Shown: piece by piece, positions 1-8,037 of the stretch
Layout of the letters: each line of letters starts with the position of its first letter
Numbering within the stretch: position 1 is the first letter of the stretch
NCBI GenBank assembly: GCA_016789845.1
Contig: JAEUQA010000060.1
Location: 1 to 64,000 of the forward strand
Reading direction: 5' to 3'
DNA length: 64,000 nt
Origin: Chromatiales bacterium
GTDB taxonomy: Bacteria; Pseudomonadota; Gammaproteobacteria; Steroidobacterales; GCA-2729495
Position numbers and translations under genes: made by a program
Notes under the pieces: generated by a model
The model's database searches: none
What the model saw: the letters and a program-made list of their open reading frames with translations, nothing else
What the model was told of the DNA's origin: nothing

Positions 1-71
1 GAGACCCCGGGGGCGCGCCGGGGCCGCGCGCCGGGCGGCCAGCCCGACGGCGGGGGCGGCGGAACAGCCTG

Positions 72-162
72 AAAAAGGGACCGGCCCCTTCGGTGTGCGA
101 TTGGCTTAGTTCTGGAGCCAACAACTAAGCAAACCGCACAACTAAGTGTCCGGTACCTTTTT
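72..162. repeat. Long imperfect palindrome (REP/BIME-like) beyond the fghA stop codon
   Basis: The left arm begins AAAAAGGGACCGG at 72-84 and the right arm ends CCGGTACCTTTTT at 150-162. The arms stay complementary, with mismatches, almost to the centre near 115. The element lies 20 bases beyond the fghA stop codon. Between it and fghA is a short tandem run of TTTTTGTTC-like units (about 158-182). Palindromes of this kind are typically dispersed by RAYT transposases in gammaproteobacteria. It could end or stabilise the fghA transcript. The first 70 bases of the window hold only very GC-rich sequence with no gene I can support. Confidence 0.6.
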
Positions 163-182
163 GTTCTTTTTGTTCCTTTTTG

Positions 183-1046
183 TTACAGGCCCAGGCCTTC
201 GGCGTGGTGGCGGAGGTGGTCCTCGATCACGGAGCTTACGAACCAGTAGCCGTGGCCGTAGCCCTCGTGTCGCCGCAGCACCAGCGGGTAGCCGGCGCCC
301 CGGGCAGCGGCCTCGAAGAGTTCCGGCCTGAGCTGGTTCACGAGGAACTCGTCATCGAGGCCCTGGTCGACCAGCAGCGGCGGCCGCCCCGCCACTGACC
401 CCAGGTCGCTCATCAGTTCCGTGGCGTCGTACTGCCGCCACGTGTCTGCGTCCGGCCCCAGGTACCGCGGCAGCGCCTTCTGTCCCCAGGGGCACCGGGT
501 CGGGGCCACGATCGGCGCAAGCGCCGACAGGCTGCGGAAGCGCCCGGGATTCTTCAGCCCGATGGTCAGGGCGCCATGCCCACCCATGGAGTGCCCCATC
601 AGCCCGATCCGCTCCCCGTCCACCGGAAACTGGCTCGTGACCAGGTCCGGCAGCTCCCGCGCCACGTAGCTGTACATCCGGTAGTGGGCCGACCAGGGCG
701 CCTCGGTGGCGTCCAGGTAGAACCCCGCGCTCAGGCCGAAGTCGTAAGCCTCGTCGTCGCCCGGCAGCCGCACGCCCCGCGGGCTCGTGTCCGGCGACAG
801 CAGCGCCAGCCCAAGCTCGGCCGCCACCCGCTGCGCACCCGCCTTGATGGGAAAGGTCTCCTCGTTGCAGGTCAGCCCCGCCAGGTAGATGACCAGCGGC
901 ACCCGCTCGTGCTCGGCCTGGGGCGGCAGGTACAGGCCGAAGCGCATCTCGCAGGCTGTCGCCCTCGCCGCGTGCCGGTAGAAATGCTGCCAGCCGTCGA
1001 AGCAGCGGAAGCGATTGGACAGGATCAGGTTTTCCGGCGCACTCAT
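183..1046 (-). CDS. fghA: S-formylglutathione hydrolase
   Basis: This 287-residue alpha/beta-hydrolase of the esterase D family hydrolyses S-formylglutathione to formate and glutathione, the last step of glutathione-dependent formaldehyde oxidation in the cytoplasm. The family hallmarks are clear: an N-terminal YLAGLTCNEETF oxyanion region, the nucleophile elbow GHSMGGHGA, and C-terminal Asp (DQGLDDEFL) and His (GYGHGYWF) of the catalytic triad. The length is normal. I chose the ATG at 1046 because GGAGG lies just upstream and MSAPENL is a typical N-terminus; upstream extension reads into non-homologous sequence. The partner glutathione-dependent formaldehyde dehydrogenase is not adjacent. 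The zinc alcohol dehydrogenase at 61013 is a different subfamily. Confidence 0.95.
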   Translation of the reverse strand: MSAPENLILSNRFRCFDGWQHFYRHAARATACEMRFGLYLPPQAEHERVPLVIYLAGLTCNEETFPIKAGAQRVAAELGLALLSPDTSPRGVRLPGDDEAYDFGLSAGFYLDATEAPWSAHYRMYSYVARELPDLVTSQFPVDGERIGLMGHSMGGHGALTIGLKNPGRFRSLSALAPIVAPTRCPWGQKALPRYLGPDADTWRQYDATELMSDLGSVAGRPPLLVDQGLDDEFLVNQLRPELFEAAARGAGYPLVLRRHEGYGHGYWFVSSVIEDHLRHHAEGLGL

Positions 1047-1096
1047 CGGGGGACCTCCGGTAGGCTCGGGGCATCTTCTCATTCGGGAGCCGGACG

Positions 1097-2161
1097 ATGT
1101 ACCTGGACGCGATGCGGTCGACGGTCGCCAGCTTTTCCCGGCGCGGCGTGCTGGGCCTGGGCGTTGCGGCTGGACTCGGCGGCCTGTCGGGCCTCGCCGG
1201 CCTGGCATCGGGGCCGGCCCGTGCCGCCTCCCCTGCCGTCGGCAAATCAGGCGCCCTCGACCTGACCACCGCCGCCGACAATATCTACGCCTTCGCGAAG
1301 ACCTGGGGCACCCTCGGCGACGAGATCGTGTTCGGCGGCCACGAGGGCGTGTTCTTCGCCGTCGTCGGCGACCGGCGCGCCATGCCCCTCTTCGGCTACG
1401 TGGGCTTCGGCAGCCTCCAGTTCCGCATCCTGCCGAACGGCGACGCGGAGTACCGGGGCAAGGACGCCACCTTCTACACCGACCTGAAGACCGGCGAACT
1501 CCTCGACGCCTGGCAGAATCCTTTCACCGGCAAGACCGTGAAGGTCTACCCCTACATCAACGAGCAGGTGACCACGACCATCCCGGCCAGCTACCCGGCC
1601 GACCGGATGGTCACCGATGCCTACCGCTGGGAGATCGCCATCGGCAACGCGGCCTCCCGGAAGGAGGACGCCCACAGCTACCGGGGCGATCAGGGCGAGT
1701 CCGGCAGGTCGGTGCCCTTCGTGCTCCCCTGGCGCCGGGTCGGCAACCACTACCTGCTGACCTGGGACTGGATGCTGGAGGTGGCCAATCCGGTGACCCC
1801 CGAGGGCTGGCCCGAGGCCTCCACCGGCCCGGTGATCAACCCGTCCGAGCACTTCACGTTCTTCGTACCGGCTGGCGAGCTGGAGGACCGGGGGCGCCCC
1901 TGGGCCACCATGACCGCCGGCTTCTTCCGCCAGTGCCCCTGGCTCCCATGGATGCGGATGGGCCGGAGCGGAGTCGAGGGACGCATGTTCGCCAACTCCC
2001 ACAGCTACAAGATCACGGGCGGACTGGACAACATCCCCCGCCCGGTCCGGGCGCGCCTGGAACGGGACCGCCCGGACATGCTGCTGCCCCCGAAGGACTG
2101 GACCCAGCACCCGGTGGGCTCGTCCTGGGGCTACTACGCCAAGGTCGCGCCGAAGGAATAG
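1097..2161 (+). CDS. Tat-exported DUF1838 family protein, copy 1
   Basis: This 354-residue protein begins with a twin-arginine signal peptide (SRRGVLGLG from about residue 14, then a Gly/Ala/Leu-rich h-region ending near ARA at about 43). The rest matches the DUF1838 family as I recall it: the DLKTGELLDAWQNPFTG region, many Trp/Tyr residues and the PWLPWMRMG motif. No biochemical function is known to me. A second member lies at 62333-63301 and shares the LLDEWDNPYSGE-like and PWLPWMLMG segments. The ATG at 1097 has GGGAG seven bases upstream. It is transcribed divergently from fghA with a 50-base gap. Its TAG stop is the first base triplet of a palindromic repeat. Confidence 0.75.
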   Translation: MYLDAMRSTVASFSRRGVLGLGVAAGLGGLSGLAGLASGPARAASPAVGKSGALDLTTAADNIYAFAKTWGTLGDEIVFGGHEGVFFAVVGDRRAMPLFGYVGFGSLQFRILPNGDAEYRGKDATFYTDLKTGELLDAWQNPFTGKTVKVYPYINEQVTTTIPASYPADRMVTDAYRWEIAIGNAASRKEDAHSYRGDQGESGRSVPFVLPWRRVGNHYLLTWDWMLEVANPVTPEGWPEASTGPVINPSEHFTFFVPAGELEDRGRPWATMTAGFFRQCPWLPWMRMGRSGVEGRMFANSHSYKITGGLDNIPRPVRARLERDRPDMLLPPKDWTQHPVGSSWGYYAKVAPKE

Positions 2162-2203
2162 GGACATGCCTCATTTACGCACTGCCAAAATCAGGCATGT
2201 CCC
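2159..2203. repeat. Palindrome with RAYT-element ends, starting in a stop codon
   Basis: A perfect 11-base inverted repeat, GGGACATGCCT at 2161-2171 and AGGCATGTCCC at 2193-2203, encloses 21 bases; pairing continues with a few mismatches (ATTT/AAAT). The first base is the last base of the DUF1838 TAG stop. The same GGGGACATGC end sequence bounds the RAYT transposase element at 15769-17000. This therefore looks like a non-autonomous REP-like copy mobilised by that transposase. The remaining bases to 2341 hold no gene, only the leader of the next CDS. Confidence 0.65.
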
Positions 2204-2341
2204 CAATTTCCGCTACAATGCGCGCCCCGCCGAAGACCTTGATAAATGGCGGGTTTAGCTGGTTGTGTCGATCTACTGTCAAGTAGGTGGCAATAACATG
2301 GCTAGTCTTTTTGCCGCCCACGCCCGACAGGAGACACCCTA

Positions 2342-3367
2342 GTGGAAGTCGACATCATCCTGGAGCCGGACCTCGGCCCCTCCCAGCTCGTGGAACTCGC
2401 TACGGCCGCCGAGAAGTACGGCATCCGCGCCCTCTGGACCTCCAACTATTTCGCCCACTGGGACCCCTTCATCAGCCTGGTGCCCGTGGCCCAGGCGACG
2501 AAGAAGCTGAAGATGGGCGCGCTCGCCGTCAGCCCCTTCGAGATGCACCCGCTGAAGATCGCCAACGCCCTGCTCAGCCTCAACGAGCTATCCGGCGGCC
2601 GGGCGATGGCGGCCATCGGCGCCGGCGAGGGCAACCTGGACGCGATGGCCCTGCACAAGCCCCAGAAGATCGTGGTGGCGGTGCGGGAGGCCCTGGAGAT
2701 CGTCATCGGCGCCGGCCACAAGAAGCTGGCGAAGGACGGCTACAAGGGCGAGGAGTTTAACGTCACCTACCCCTGCGCCTACGACTGGCTGAAGGCGCCG
2801 CCGCCCTTCGTCTATGGCACCGCCTACCGCCACATGATGATGCGGATGGAGGCCCGGGTGGCCGACGGCGTCTTCATCGGCTGCACGCCCACCGAGATCA
2901 TCGAGCCCGCCATGGAGCAGGTCCGGGTCGGCGTCGCGAAGCGCGAGCCCGGCATGCCGCCGATCCGCGTGAACAGCTTCTGGGCCTGGCACCTGAAAAT
3001 GGATCGCAAGGAAGGCTACCGGGAATCGCGCCGCGAGCTGGCCTGGCGGGCCCGCAAGCTGGATGCCGACCTCATCAAGCTCTGGCTGTCGCCGGACGAA
3101 GTGCAGACGGTGGTCAACAACTTCGACAAGTTCGTGGCGGCGTGGTTTGACCGCTCCGGCAACGTCCAGGGCGTGCCCGAGGAACTCTGCAACCGCCTCT
3201 GCGAGGGCCTGACCTCCACCGGCGGCATCGAGGACCTGGACCGGGAGATCGAACGCTTCAGGAAGTTCGGCAAGGCGGGCCAGACCGAGATCGCGCTCCG
3301 GCTGCACGACAACCCGATGGACGCGCTAAAGATCATCGGCGAGCGCGTGGTGCCGGCGCTGCGGTAA
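2342..3367 (+). CDS. LLM-class flavin-dependent oxidoreductase (luciferase-like)
   Basis: This 341-residue protein has the TIM-barrel luciferase-like monooxygenase pattern: an N-terminal strand (VDIILEPDLGPSQL), the ALWTSNYFAHWDPF segment, KLKMGALAVSPFEMHPLKIANAL and a GGRAMAAIGAGEGN region. These are typical of F420- or FMN-dependent LLM enzymes, including the methylenetetrahydromethanopterin-reductase-like branch. The substrate cannot be read from sequence. The start is GTG at 2342, preceded by AGGAGA with good spacing. It is a single gene converging on the HD phosphohydrolase, and its stop codon lies inside the long hairpin at 3361-3456. Whether F420 or FMN is used is unknown, and no F420 synthesis gene is visible here. 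Confidence 0.85.
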   Translation: MEVDIILEPDLGPSQLVELATAAEKYGIRALWTSNYFAHWDPFISLVPVAQATKKLKMGALAVSPFEMHPLKIANALLSLNELSGGRAMAAIGAGEGNLDAMALHKPQKIVVAVREALEIVIGAGHKKLAKDGYKGEEFNVTYPCAYDWLKAPPPFVYGTAYRHMMMRMEARVADGVFIGCTPTEIIEPAMEQVRVGVAKREPGMPPIRVNSFWAWHLKMDRKEGYRESRRELAWRARKLDADLIKLWLSPDEVQTVVNNFDKFVAAWFDRSGNVQGVPEELCNRLCEGLTSTGGIEDLDREIERFRKFGKAGQTEIALRLHDNPMDALKIIGERVVPALR

Positions 3368-3456
3368 GCACCGGGCCGGCCCCGGGGTTTTCCCTTGGTC
3401 GCTAGGTGAACACGCTCCCGCCGGGAAAACCCCGGGGCCGGCCCGGTGCTTACCGC
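3361..3456. terminator. 34-bp perfect inverted repeat between convergent genes
   Basis: Bases 3361-3394 and 3423-3456 are perfect reverse complements of 34 bases each around a 28-base loop. The left arm includes the last bases and TAA stop of the LLM gene. The right arm ends one base before the TGA stop of the convergent HD-domain gene. A hairpin this stable, without a clear T-tract, probably acts as a bidirectional transcription end or 3' mRNA stabiliser. The symmetry is also compatible with a REP-type insertion. Confidence 0.7.
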
Positions 3457-3457
3457 A

Positions 3458-4498
3458 TCACAGGCCGAGGGACGCGGCCGGGGCGTTCAGGTTGGCGAGC
3501 TGCCGGCTGACGAGGGCGCCCACGGACTCCGCCGGGTTCGGCAGCACCGTGAAGACCGGCGGCTTGCGCCGCAGGCTGGCGACGTCCCCGGTGGCCAGCA
3601 ACTGCTCCAGGTGCCTGAGGTTGTGGTCGATGGCTAGCAGATACGGGTTCTGGCCGCCGAAGAGCGGTTCCACGTTCCGGTAGGCCCGGTTGAAGCTCTT
3701 TTCCAGTCGTGCCCGGGCCGAATGCTCCCAGAAGCCGGGCGTCTGCCGGAGCAGGTCGGCGCCGGAGGCATAGCGCACGATGCGTTCCCGCGGGCTCTTC
3801 TGCTCCACGGCGATGCCGGCCAGCACGAACTCGCCGTACAGCCGGTCCCGGCATTTCTCCAGGTAACAGCGGTCCGCCATCTGGGCCAGCATGTCCGCCG
3901 TGCCGAGCAGATGGCCGACGGTGCTGTCCCGCGGGTCGTCCAGCTCGATGTCGTCCAGGCTGATCTCGTAGCCGGTGAAATGCACCACCTGCCGGGCGAC
4001 CGGTACCCAGTGGCCAAGCCCGATCCGCGGGAGGTAGCCGGCGAGGAACTCGGCGCTGCGGGAGATGTGGCTGGGCGTGACCTCCGCGCCGTTCCGGTGC
4101 CGCTCGCCCACCCGGCGGATGTAGCCGGAATCGTGGAAGAGGGCGCAGATCAGGCCGACTACGGCCCGCTCGTGCCCGAGCCGGTCCGGGTCGGTCGCGG
4201 TCTGTTCGTAGCCCGCCAGGAGCCGGGCCATGGCCAGGGTGACGTCCAGGGAGTGCTGCTGGTCGTGGTAGAGGGTGTCGCAACCCACGTAGCCCTCGGC
4301 CTGGCCCCGGAACAGCCGGCGGAAATCGTGGAAGGCCAGCCAGAGCTGGTCGAAGGCGGCGCCGGGCCAGGCCAGGTGGAAGAGGTCCTGGCAGGCGTTG
4401 CGCACGTCGTCCACGGAGCTGACGCGCACCGTGTTGGTCACGTCGTAGTCGTTCCGGCGACTGCGGGGATTGAACTCAAATGGGGCAGGGGCGGTCAC
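3458..4498 (-). CDS. HD-domain metal-dependent phosphohydrolase (cyclic nucleotide phosphodiesterase-like)
   Basis: This 346-residue cytosolic protein carries an HD-superfamily core resembling class I cyclic nucleotide phosphodiesterases: YHDQQHSLDVTLAMARLL (His of the first metal site), ALFHDSGYIR (the HD pair), then VVHFTGYE and a later GTADMLAQMADRCY segment with the distal Asp. Residues before about 40 and after about 300 show no second domain. The start is GTG at 4498 with a purine-rich stretch upstream. It could hydrolyse a cyclic nucleotide, but the substrate is not established by these motifs. It lies downstream of pirin on the same strand, about 100 bases away. Confidence 0.8.
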   Translation of the reverse strand: MTAPAPFEFNPRSRRNDYDVTNTVRVSSVDDVRNACQDLFHLAWPGAAFDQLWLAFHDFRRLFRGQAEGYVGCDTLYHDQQHSLDVTLAMARLLAGYEQTATDPDRLGHERAVVGLICALFHDSGYIRRVGERHRNGAEVTPSHISRSAEFLAGYLPRIGLGHWVPVARQVVHFTGYEISLDDIELDDPRDSTVGHLLGTADMLAQMADRCYLEKCRDRLYGEFVLAGIAVEQKSPRERIVRYASGADLLRQTPGFWEHSARARLEKSFNRAYRNVEPLFGGQNPYLLAIDHNLRHLEQLLATGDVASLRRKPPVFTVLPNPAESVGALVSRQLANLNAPAASLGL

Positions 4499-4555
4499 GG
4501 GGGGATTCTTGCACGCGCCCCCGAAGGCCTCAAACGGGAAAAGCGGGCTTTTTCA

Positions 4556-4590
4556 GCAGATTTGCGCCCGACAGGCGCCGGGCAATCTGC
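4556..4590. other. Hairpin between the pirin and HD genes
   Basis: GCAGATT/AATCTGC and GCCCG/CGGGC arms form a stem of about 12 bp with a small bulge. It lies just past the pirin stop codon in the direction of pirin transcription. No T-tract follows on the minus strand, so it is a possible pause or processing site rather than a clear terminator. Confidence 0.35.
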
Positions 4591-4603
4591 CGTGAGTTCG
4601 CGC

Positions 4604-5473
4604 TCAGTAGTCCGGCAGCGGGATGAATTCCGACTCGCCGGGCACCGGCGCAAAGCGGCCCAGCTTCCAGTCCTGGCGGGCGCGCTCGATGCGCGCCTCG
4701 GAACTGGCAACAAAGTTCCACCAGATGTGGCGCGGGCCATCCGCCGGCTCGCCACCCAGCACCATGCAGCGGCACGCGGCCAGGGCCTGCAACTCCACGG
4801 CGCGACCGGGCAGCAGCGTGGCGCAGGCGCCCGCCGGTACGGCCTCGCCGTCGATCGCCAGCTCGCCATCCACCAGGTACACGGCGCGCTCCGCGTGTTC
4901 CGCCGGCAGCACGCAGCGTGCCCCCGCCGTCAGTTCCAGCGCCCCATAGCCCATCGCCGAGAAGGTCCGGACGGGCGAGGTCAGGCCGAGCAACGTGCCC
5001 GCGATGACCCGCAGGCGCACGCCATCGCGGTCCAGCGCCGGAATCTCGCCCGCGCCGTAGTGATGAAACTCCGGCGCCGTCTCCTCCGCCCGCTTCGGCA
5101 GGGCCACCCAGGACTGGATGCCATGGAGGCGCGATGGCCGCTGCCGGTTCTGTGGGGGGGTGCGCTCGGAATGGGCGATGCCGCTGCCCGCCGTCATCCA
5201 GTTCACCTCGCCGGGCCGGATCAGCTGGGCGAACCCCAGGCTGTCCCTGTGGAGCAGCTCGCCTTCGAACAGCCAGGTGACCGTGGCGAGCCCGATGTGC
5301 GGGTGGGGCCGGACGTCCACCCCGGTGCCGGGGGCGAAGGTGGCGGGGCCCATGGCGTCGAAGAAGATGAAGGGGCCCACCATCTGGCGCGGCCCCGCCG
5401 GCAGCACCCGCTGGACGCTGAAGCCGCCGAGGTCCCGCTCCCGGCCGCGGATGAGGGTGTCGATGGCGCTCAT
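4604..5473 (-). CDS. Pirin family bicupin protein
   Basis: This 289-residue protein is of normal pirin length. The N-terminal cupin has the metal-binding pattern HPHIGLATVTWLFEG, then GEVNWMTAGSGIAHSE, giving the three His and one Glu ligands of pirin. A C-terminal cupin follows, with GARCVLPAEHAERAVYLVDGE and HIWWNFVASS near the end. Bacterial pirins bind iron and some have quercetinase activity; others act as redox-linked regulators. The role here is not determinable from sequence. The start is ATG at 5473. It is divergent from the Rieske/MFS pair, with a 123-base intergenic region that must hold both promoters. Confidence 0.92.
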   Translation of the reverse strand: MSAIDTLIRGRERDLGGFSVQRVLPAGPRQMVGPFIFFDAMGPATFAPGTGVDVRPHPHIGLATVTWLFEGELLHRDSLGFAQLIRPGEVNWMTAGSGIAHSERTPPQNRQRPSRLHGIQSWVALPKRAEETAPEFHHYGAGEIPALDRDGVRLRVIAGTLLGLTSPVRTFSAMGYGALELTAGARCVLPAEHAERAVYLVDGELAIDGEAVPAGACATLLPGRAVELQALAACRCMVLGGEPADGPRHIWWNFVASSEARIERARQDWKLGRFAPVPGESEFIPLPDY

Positions 5474-5596
5474 GTGCTTAAGTTCGGCAGCCGGCCTTCC
5501 TCCAGGGAGAATCTGAGTCTAGCAGAGGGTTTTCCGGCGAATCCGCTACCATGCCGATCCCCGCAACCGAAGCAACGCTGATCGAGGACCAAGACC

Positions 5597-5950
5597 ATGA
5601 CGACCCACACGGTTTGCCGCGTTGAAGAACTGCCGGTCGGCCAGCACCGCCTGTTCACGGCGGGCGAGACGAAGCTGATCGTCTACCACCTGGACGATGG
5701 GTTCTTCGCCACCCAGGCGAGCTGCACCCACATCTTCGCGCCCCTCGCCAAGGGCAAGATCGTCGACGGCTGCAAGATCCAGTGCCCCTTCCACCGGGCG
5801 CGCTTCGATATCCGCACCGGCAAGGTCATCGACTGGGCCAACTGGCCGCCCGGCCTCGTGAACGTGCTGAACGCCGTGCGCGGCGAGAAGGACCTGCAGA
5901 CCTGGCCCGTCCGCGTCGCCGGCAACCTGGTGCAGGTGGACGTCGCATGA
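5597..5950 (+). CDS. Rieske [2Fe-2S] ferredoxin-like protein
   Basis: This 117-residue soluble protein is one Rieske domain. The cluster ligands are CTH (in SCTHIFAPLAKG) and CPFH (in IQCPFHRARFD), with the usual spacing. It resembles NirD and the ferredoxins of aromatic dioxygenases and would pass single electrons to a partner oxygenase or reductase. The ATG at 5597 has GAGG upstream. Its TGA overlaps the ATG of the MFS gene (ATGA), so the two are co-translated. A possible oxygenase partner is the enzyme at 41781, but it carries its own Rieske domain and is distant. The electron acceptor is therefore unknown. Confidence 0.9.
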   Translation: MTTHTVCRVEELPVGQHRLFTAGETKLIVYHLDDGFFATQASCTHIFAPLAKGKIVDGCKIQCPFHRARFDIRTGKVIDWANWPPGLVNVLNAVRGEKDLQTWPVRVAGNLVQVDVA

Positions 5951-7164
5951 CGGTAGCGCCACCGCGCGCGCTGATCTTCCTCCTCGTCACCATCTTCATC
6001 GACACGGTCGGCTTCGGGATCATCATCCCGGTGCTGCCGCGCCTGCTGATGCAACTGCTGGACGGCTCGCTGAGCACCGCCGCCCTCTATGGCGGCTGGC
6101 TGATGTTCCTGTTCTCGGCACTCCAGTTCCTGAGTGCCCCGGTGCTTGGCAATCTCAGCGATCACTTCGGCCGCCGGCCCGTGCTGCTGGGCTCCCTGGC
6201 GGCGTTCTCGGCGGACTTCGTCCTGATGGGGCTCGCGCCGACCATCGGCTGGCTGTTCCTGGGCCGGGCCCTGTCCGGCGTGTTCAGCGCCACCTACGTG
6301 GTGGCGAGCGCCTACGTGGCGGATCTCACCGCGCCGGCGCAGCGCGCCAAGAGCTTCGGCCTCATGGGCGCCGCGTGGGGACTGGGTTTCGTGGTGGGGC
6401 CGGCCATCGGCGGGCTGCTGGGCGACGCGAATCCCCGGCTGCCCTTCTTCGTGGCGGCGGGGCTGGCTGCTGTCAACGTGGTGTACGGCTATTTCGTGCT
6501 GCCGGAAAGCCTCGCGCCCGCCAACCGCCGGCCCTTCGCCCTGAAGCGGGCGAACCCGATCGGTGCCTTCCGGCAGATGCGCCGGTACCCCCTGGTGATC
6601 GGCCTGCTGGGCGCGCTGTTCCTCTATCACATCGCCCATGACGCAAACCCGTCCACCTGGACCTACGTGACCATGGCCAAGTTCGACTGGACGCCCCGGG
6701 ACATCGGCCTGTCCATGAGCTTCGTGGGGCTCTGCGCGGCGCTGGTGCAGGGCCTCGCGGTGGGGCCGGTGGTGAAGCGGCTCGGCGAGCGGCGCGCCAT
6801 GCTCGGCGGCTTCGCGCTGTTCACGATCAGCTTCCTGGGCTACGCCTTCGCCACGTCTGGCTGGATGATGTACTTCTGGATCGTGCCCTTCTCCTTCGGC
6901 ACCATCGCCGGCATCGCCGCCAACTCGCTCCTGTCCCAGCAGGTACCGGCCAACCAGCAGGGCGAGCTGCAGGGCGCCGTCTCCAGCCTGCGCAGCATCA
7001 CCGCCTGCATCGCGCCGCTGATGATGACGGGACTGTTCAGCTACTTCACGTCGCCGGCGGCGCCGTTCCGGTTCCCCGGGGCGTCGTTCTTCGCGGCCTC
7101 CGTGCTGACCCTGATTGCCCTGGTGCTTGTCGTCGGCGTCCTGCGTCGCCAGCCAGCGCTGTAG
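5947..7164 (+). CDS. MFS transporter, TetA-like drug:H+ antiporter family
   Basis: This 405-residue inner-membrane protein has 12 predicted helices. It carries the signature between TM2 and TM3 (GNLSDHFGRRPVLL) and a TetA-like opening helix containing DTVGFGIIIPVLP. The GRALSGVFSATYVVASAYVAD and GAAWGLGFVVGPAIGG segments match the TCR/TetA subfamily (motif C in TM5). It is probably a proton-coupled efflux pump. The substrate is unknown, and these proteins are not necessarily resistance determinants. The ATG at 5947 overlaps the Rieske stop by four bases (ATGA). The final codons and TAG stop form one arm of a long REP palindrome. Confidence 0.88.
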   Translation: MTVAPPRALIFLLVTIFIDTVGFGIIIPVLPRLLMQLLDGSLSTAALYGGWLMFLFSALQFLSAPVLGNLSDHFGRRPVLLGSLAAFSADFVLMGLAPTIGWLFLGRALSGVFSATYVVASAYVADLTAPAQRAKSFGLMGAAWGLGFVVGPAIGGLLGDANPRLPFFVAAGLAAVNVVYGYFVLPESLAPANRRPFALKRANPIGAFRQMRRYPLVIGLLGALFLYHIAHDANPSTWTYVTMAKFDWTPRDIGLSMSFVGLCAALVQGLAVGPVVKRLGERRAMLGGFALFTISFLGYAFATSGWMMYFWIVPFSFGTIAGIAANSLLSQQVPANQQGELQGAVSSLRSITACIAPLMMTGLFSYFTSPAAPFRFPGASFFAASVLTLIALVLVVGVLRRQPAL

Positions 7165-7254
7165 GAGCGGCTTCAGCCGCGACCCCTTACCCGCGAGAAT
7201 CGAGTCCGCGAGTCTCGAGCGGGTAAGGGGTCGCGGCTGAAGCTGCTCCTACAG
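7159..7254. repeat. REP palindrome pair overlapping both convergent stop codons
   Basis: Bases 7159-7194 and 7219-7254 are inverted copies of 36 bases with one mismatch. The core GTAGGAGCGGCTTCAGCC is a well-known REP sequence type in Pseudomonas, Xanthomonas and relatives. The left arm contains the MFS TAG stop (7162-7164). The right arm contains the SDR stop (complement of 7249-7251). It probably forms a hairpin ending both convergent transcripts. A short form of the same core occurs at 9217-9242. Confidence 0.8.
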
Positions 7255-8013
7255 GCGGGCGCCGCCGGTGACTTCGAGGATCTGGCCGGTGACGAAGGAC
7301 GCGTCGTCGGAGGCGAGGAAGGCCATGACCGAGGCGACTTCCTCGGGCCGGCCGATCCGGCCGAGGGGGTAGGTGCCGCCGACGCCAGCCTTTATCTGCT
7401 TCCAGACCTCCGGCGGAACCGTCTTCGTGATGCTTTCCACCTCGATCAGGGCCGGCGCCACCGCATTGACGCGGATTCCGTCCCGGCCCAGCGCCAGGGC
7501 CAGGGACCGCGTCAGCGCGTACACCCCGCCCTTGGCCGCCGAGTAGGTGAACTGCTGCTGGCTGCCGCGCCAGGTCAGCGACGACATGTTCACGATCGCG
7601 CCGGACTTCTGCTTCTTCATCACGACGGCGGCGGCCTGGCAGCAGAGAAAGCAGGTGGCAAGGCTGGAGTCCAGGTTGGCGCGCAACCGGTCCAGCGTCA
7701 GCTTCTCCAGGGGGACCCCGGCGTCGTTGTCGAAGCCCGCCACGTTGATCAGGGCGTCGATGCGGCCGTAGCGGTCGATGACGGCCCGGAACAGCGCGGC
7801 CACCTCCGGCTCCCTGGTCAGGTCCGCCGCGAAGAAGAGTGACTCGGCGGCGCCGTCCGTCAGGTCCGGTGGCACGTCCGCCGCGGTCCTGTCCCGGTCG
7901 GTGATGGCGAGGCGCGCGCCCTCGCTCGCCAGCCGGCGCACGACGGCGGAGCCGATCCCGCCGAGCGCGCCAGTGACCAGCACGACCTTGTTGTTGAACC
8001 TGCTCATGTCCAT
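7249..8013 (-). CDS. SDR family NAD(P)-dependent oxidoreductase
   Basis: This classical short-chain dehydrogenase has about 254 residues. It shows the nucleotide-binding glycine motif TGALGGIG, the NVAG motif (INVAGFDND), the catalytic Ser in NMSSLTWRG and YSAAK (Tyr/Lys), then RVNAVAPALIEVESI and a C-terminal VTGQILEVTGGARL. The Asp after strand 2 (ITDRDR) suggests NAD preference, which is inference. The substrate is unknown. I chose the ATG at 8013. GTG at 8031 (preceded by GAGG) and ATG at 8007 are alternatives. It lies just downstream of the exported CbiX-like gene on the same strand, 25 bases apart, so the two may be co-transcribed. Confidence 0.88.
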   Translation of the reverse strand: MDMSRFNNKVVLVTGALGGIGSAVVRRLASEGARLAITDRDRTAADVPPDLTDGAAESLFFAADLTREPEVAALFRAVIDRYGRIDALINVAGFDNDAGVPLEKLTLDRLRANLDSSLATCFLCCQAAAVVMKKQKSGAIVNMSSLTWRGSQQQFTYSAAKGGVYALTRSLALALGRDGIRVNAVAPALIEVESITKTVPPEVWKQIKAGVGGTYPLGRIGRPEEVASVMAFLASDDASFVTGQILEVTGGARL

Positions 8014-8037
8014 TCCCGAACCAGGCGGCACCGGGCC

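Noticed and set aside
4556..4590. Intrinsic terminator for pirin
   Set aside because: A good hairpin, but no T-tract follows on the minus strand, so I list it only as a structure.
5547..5552. TACCAT as a -10 before the Rieske gene
   Set aside because: No matching -35 at suitable spacing; too weak to list.
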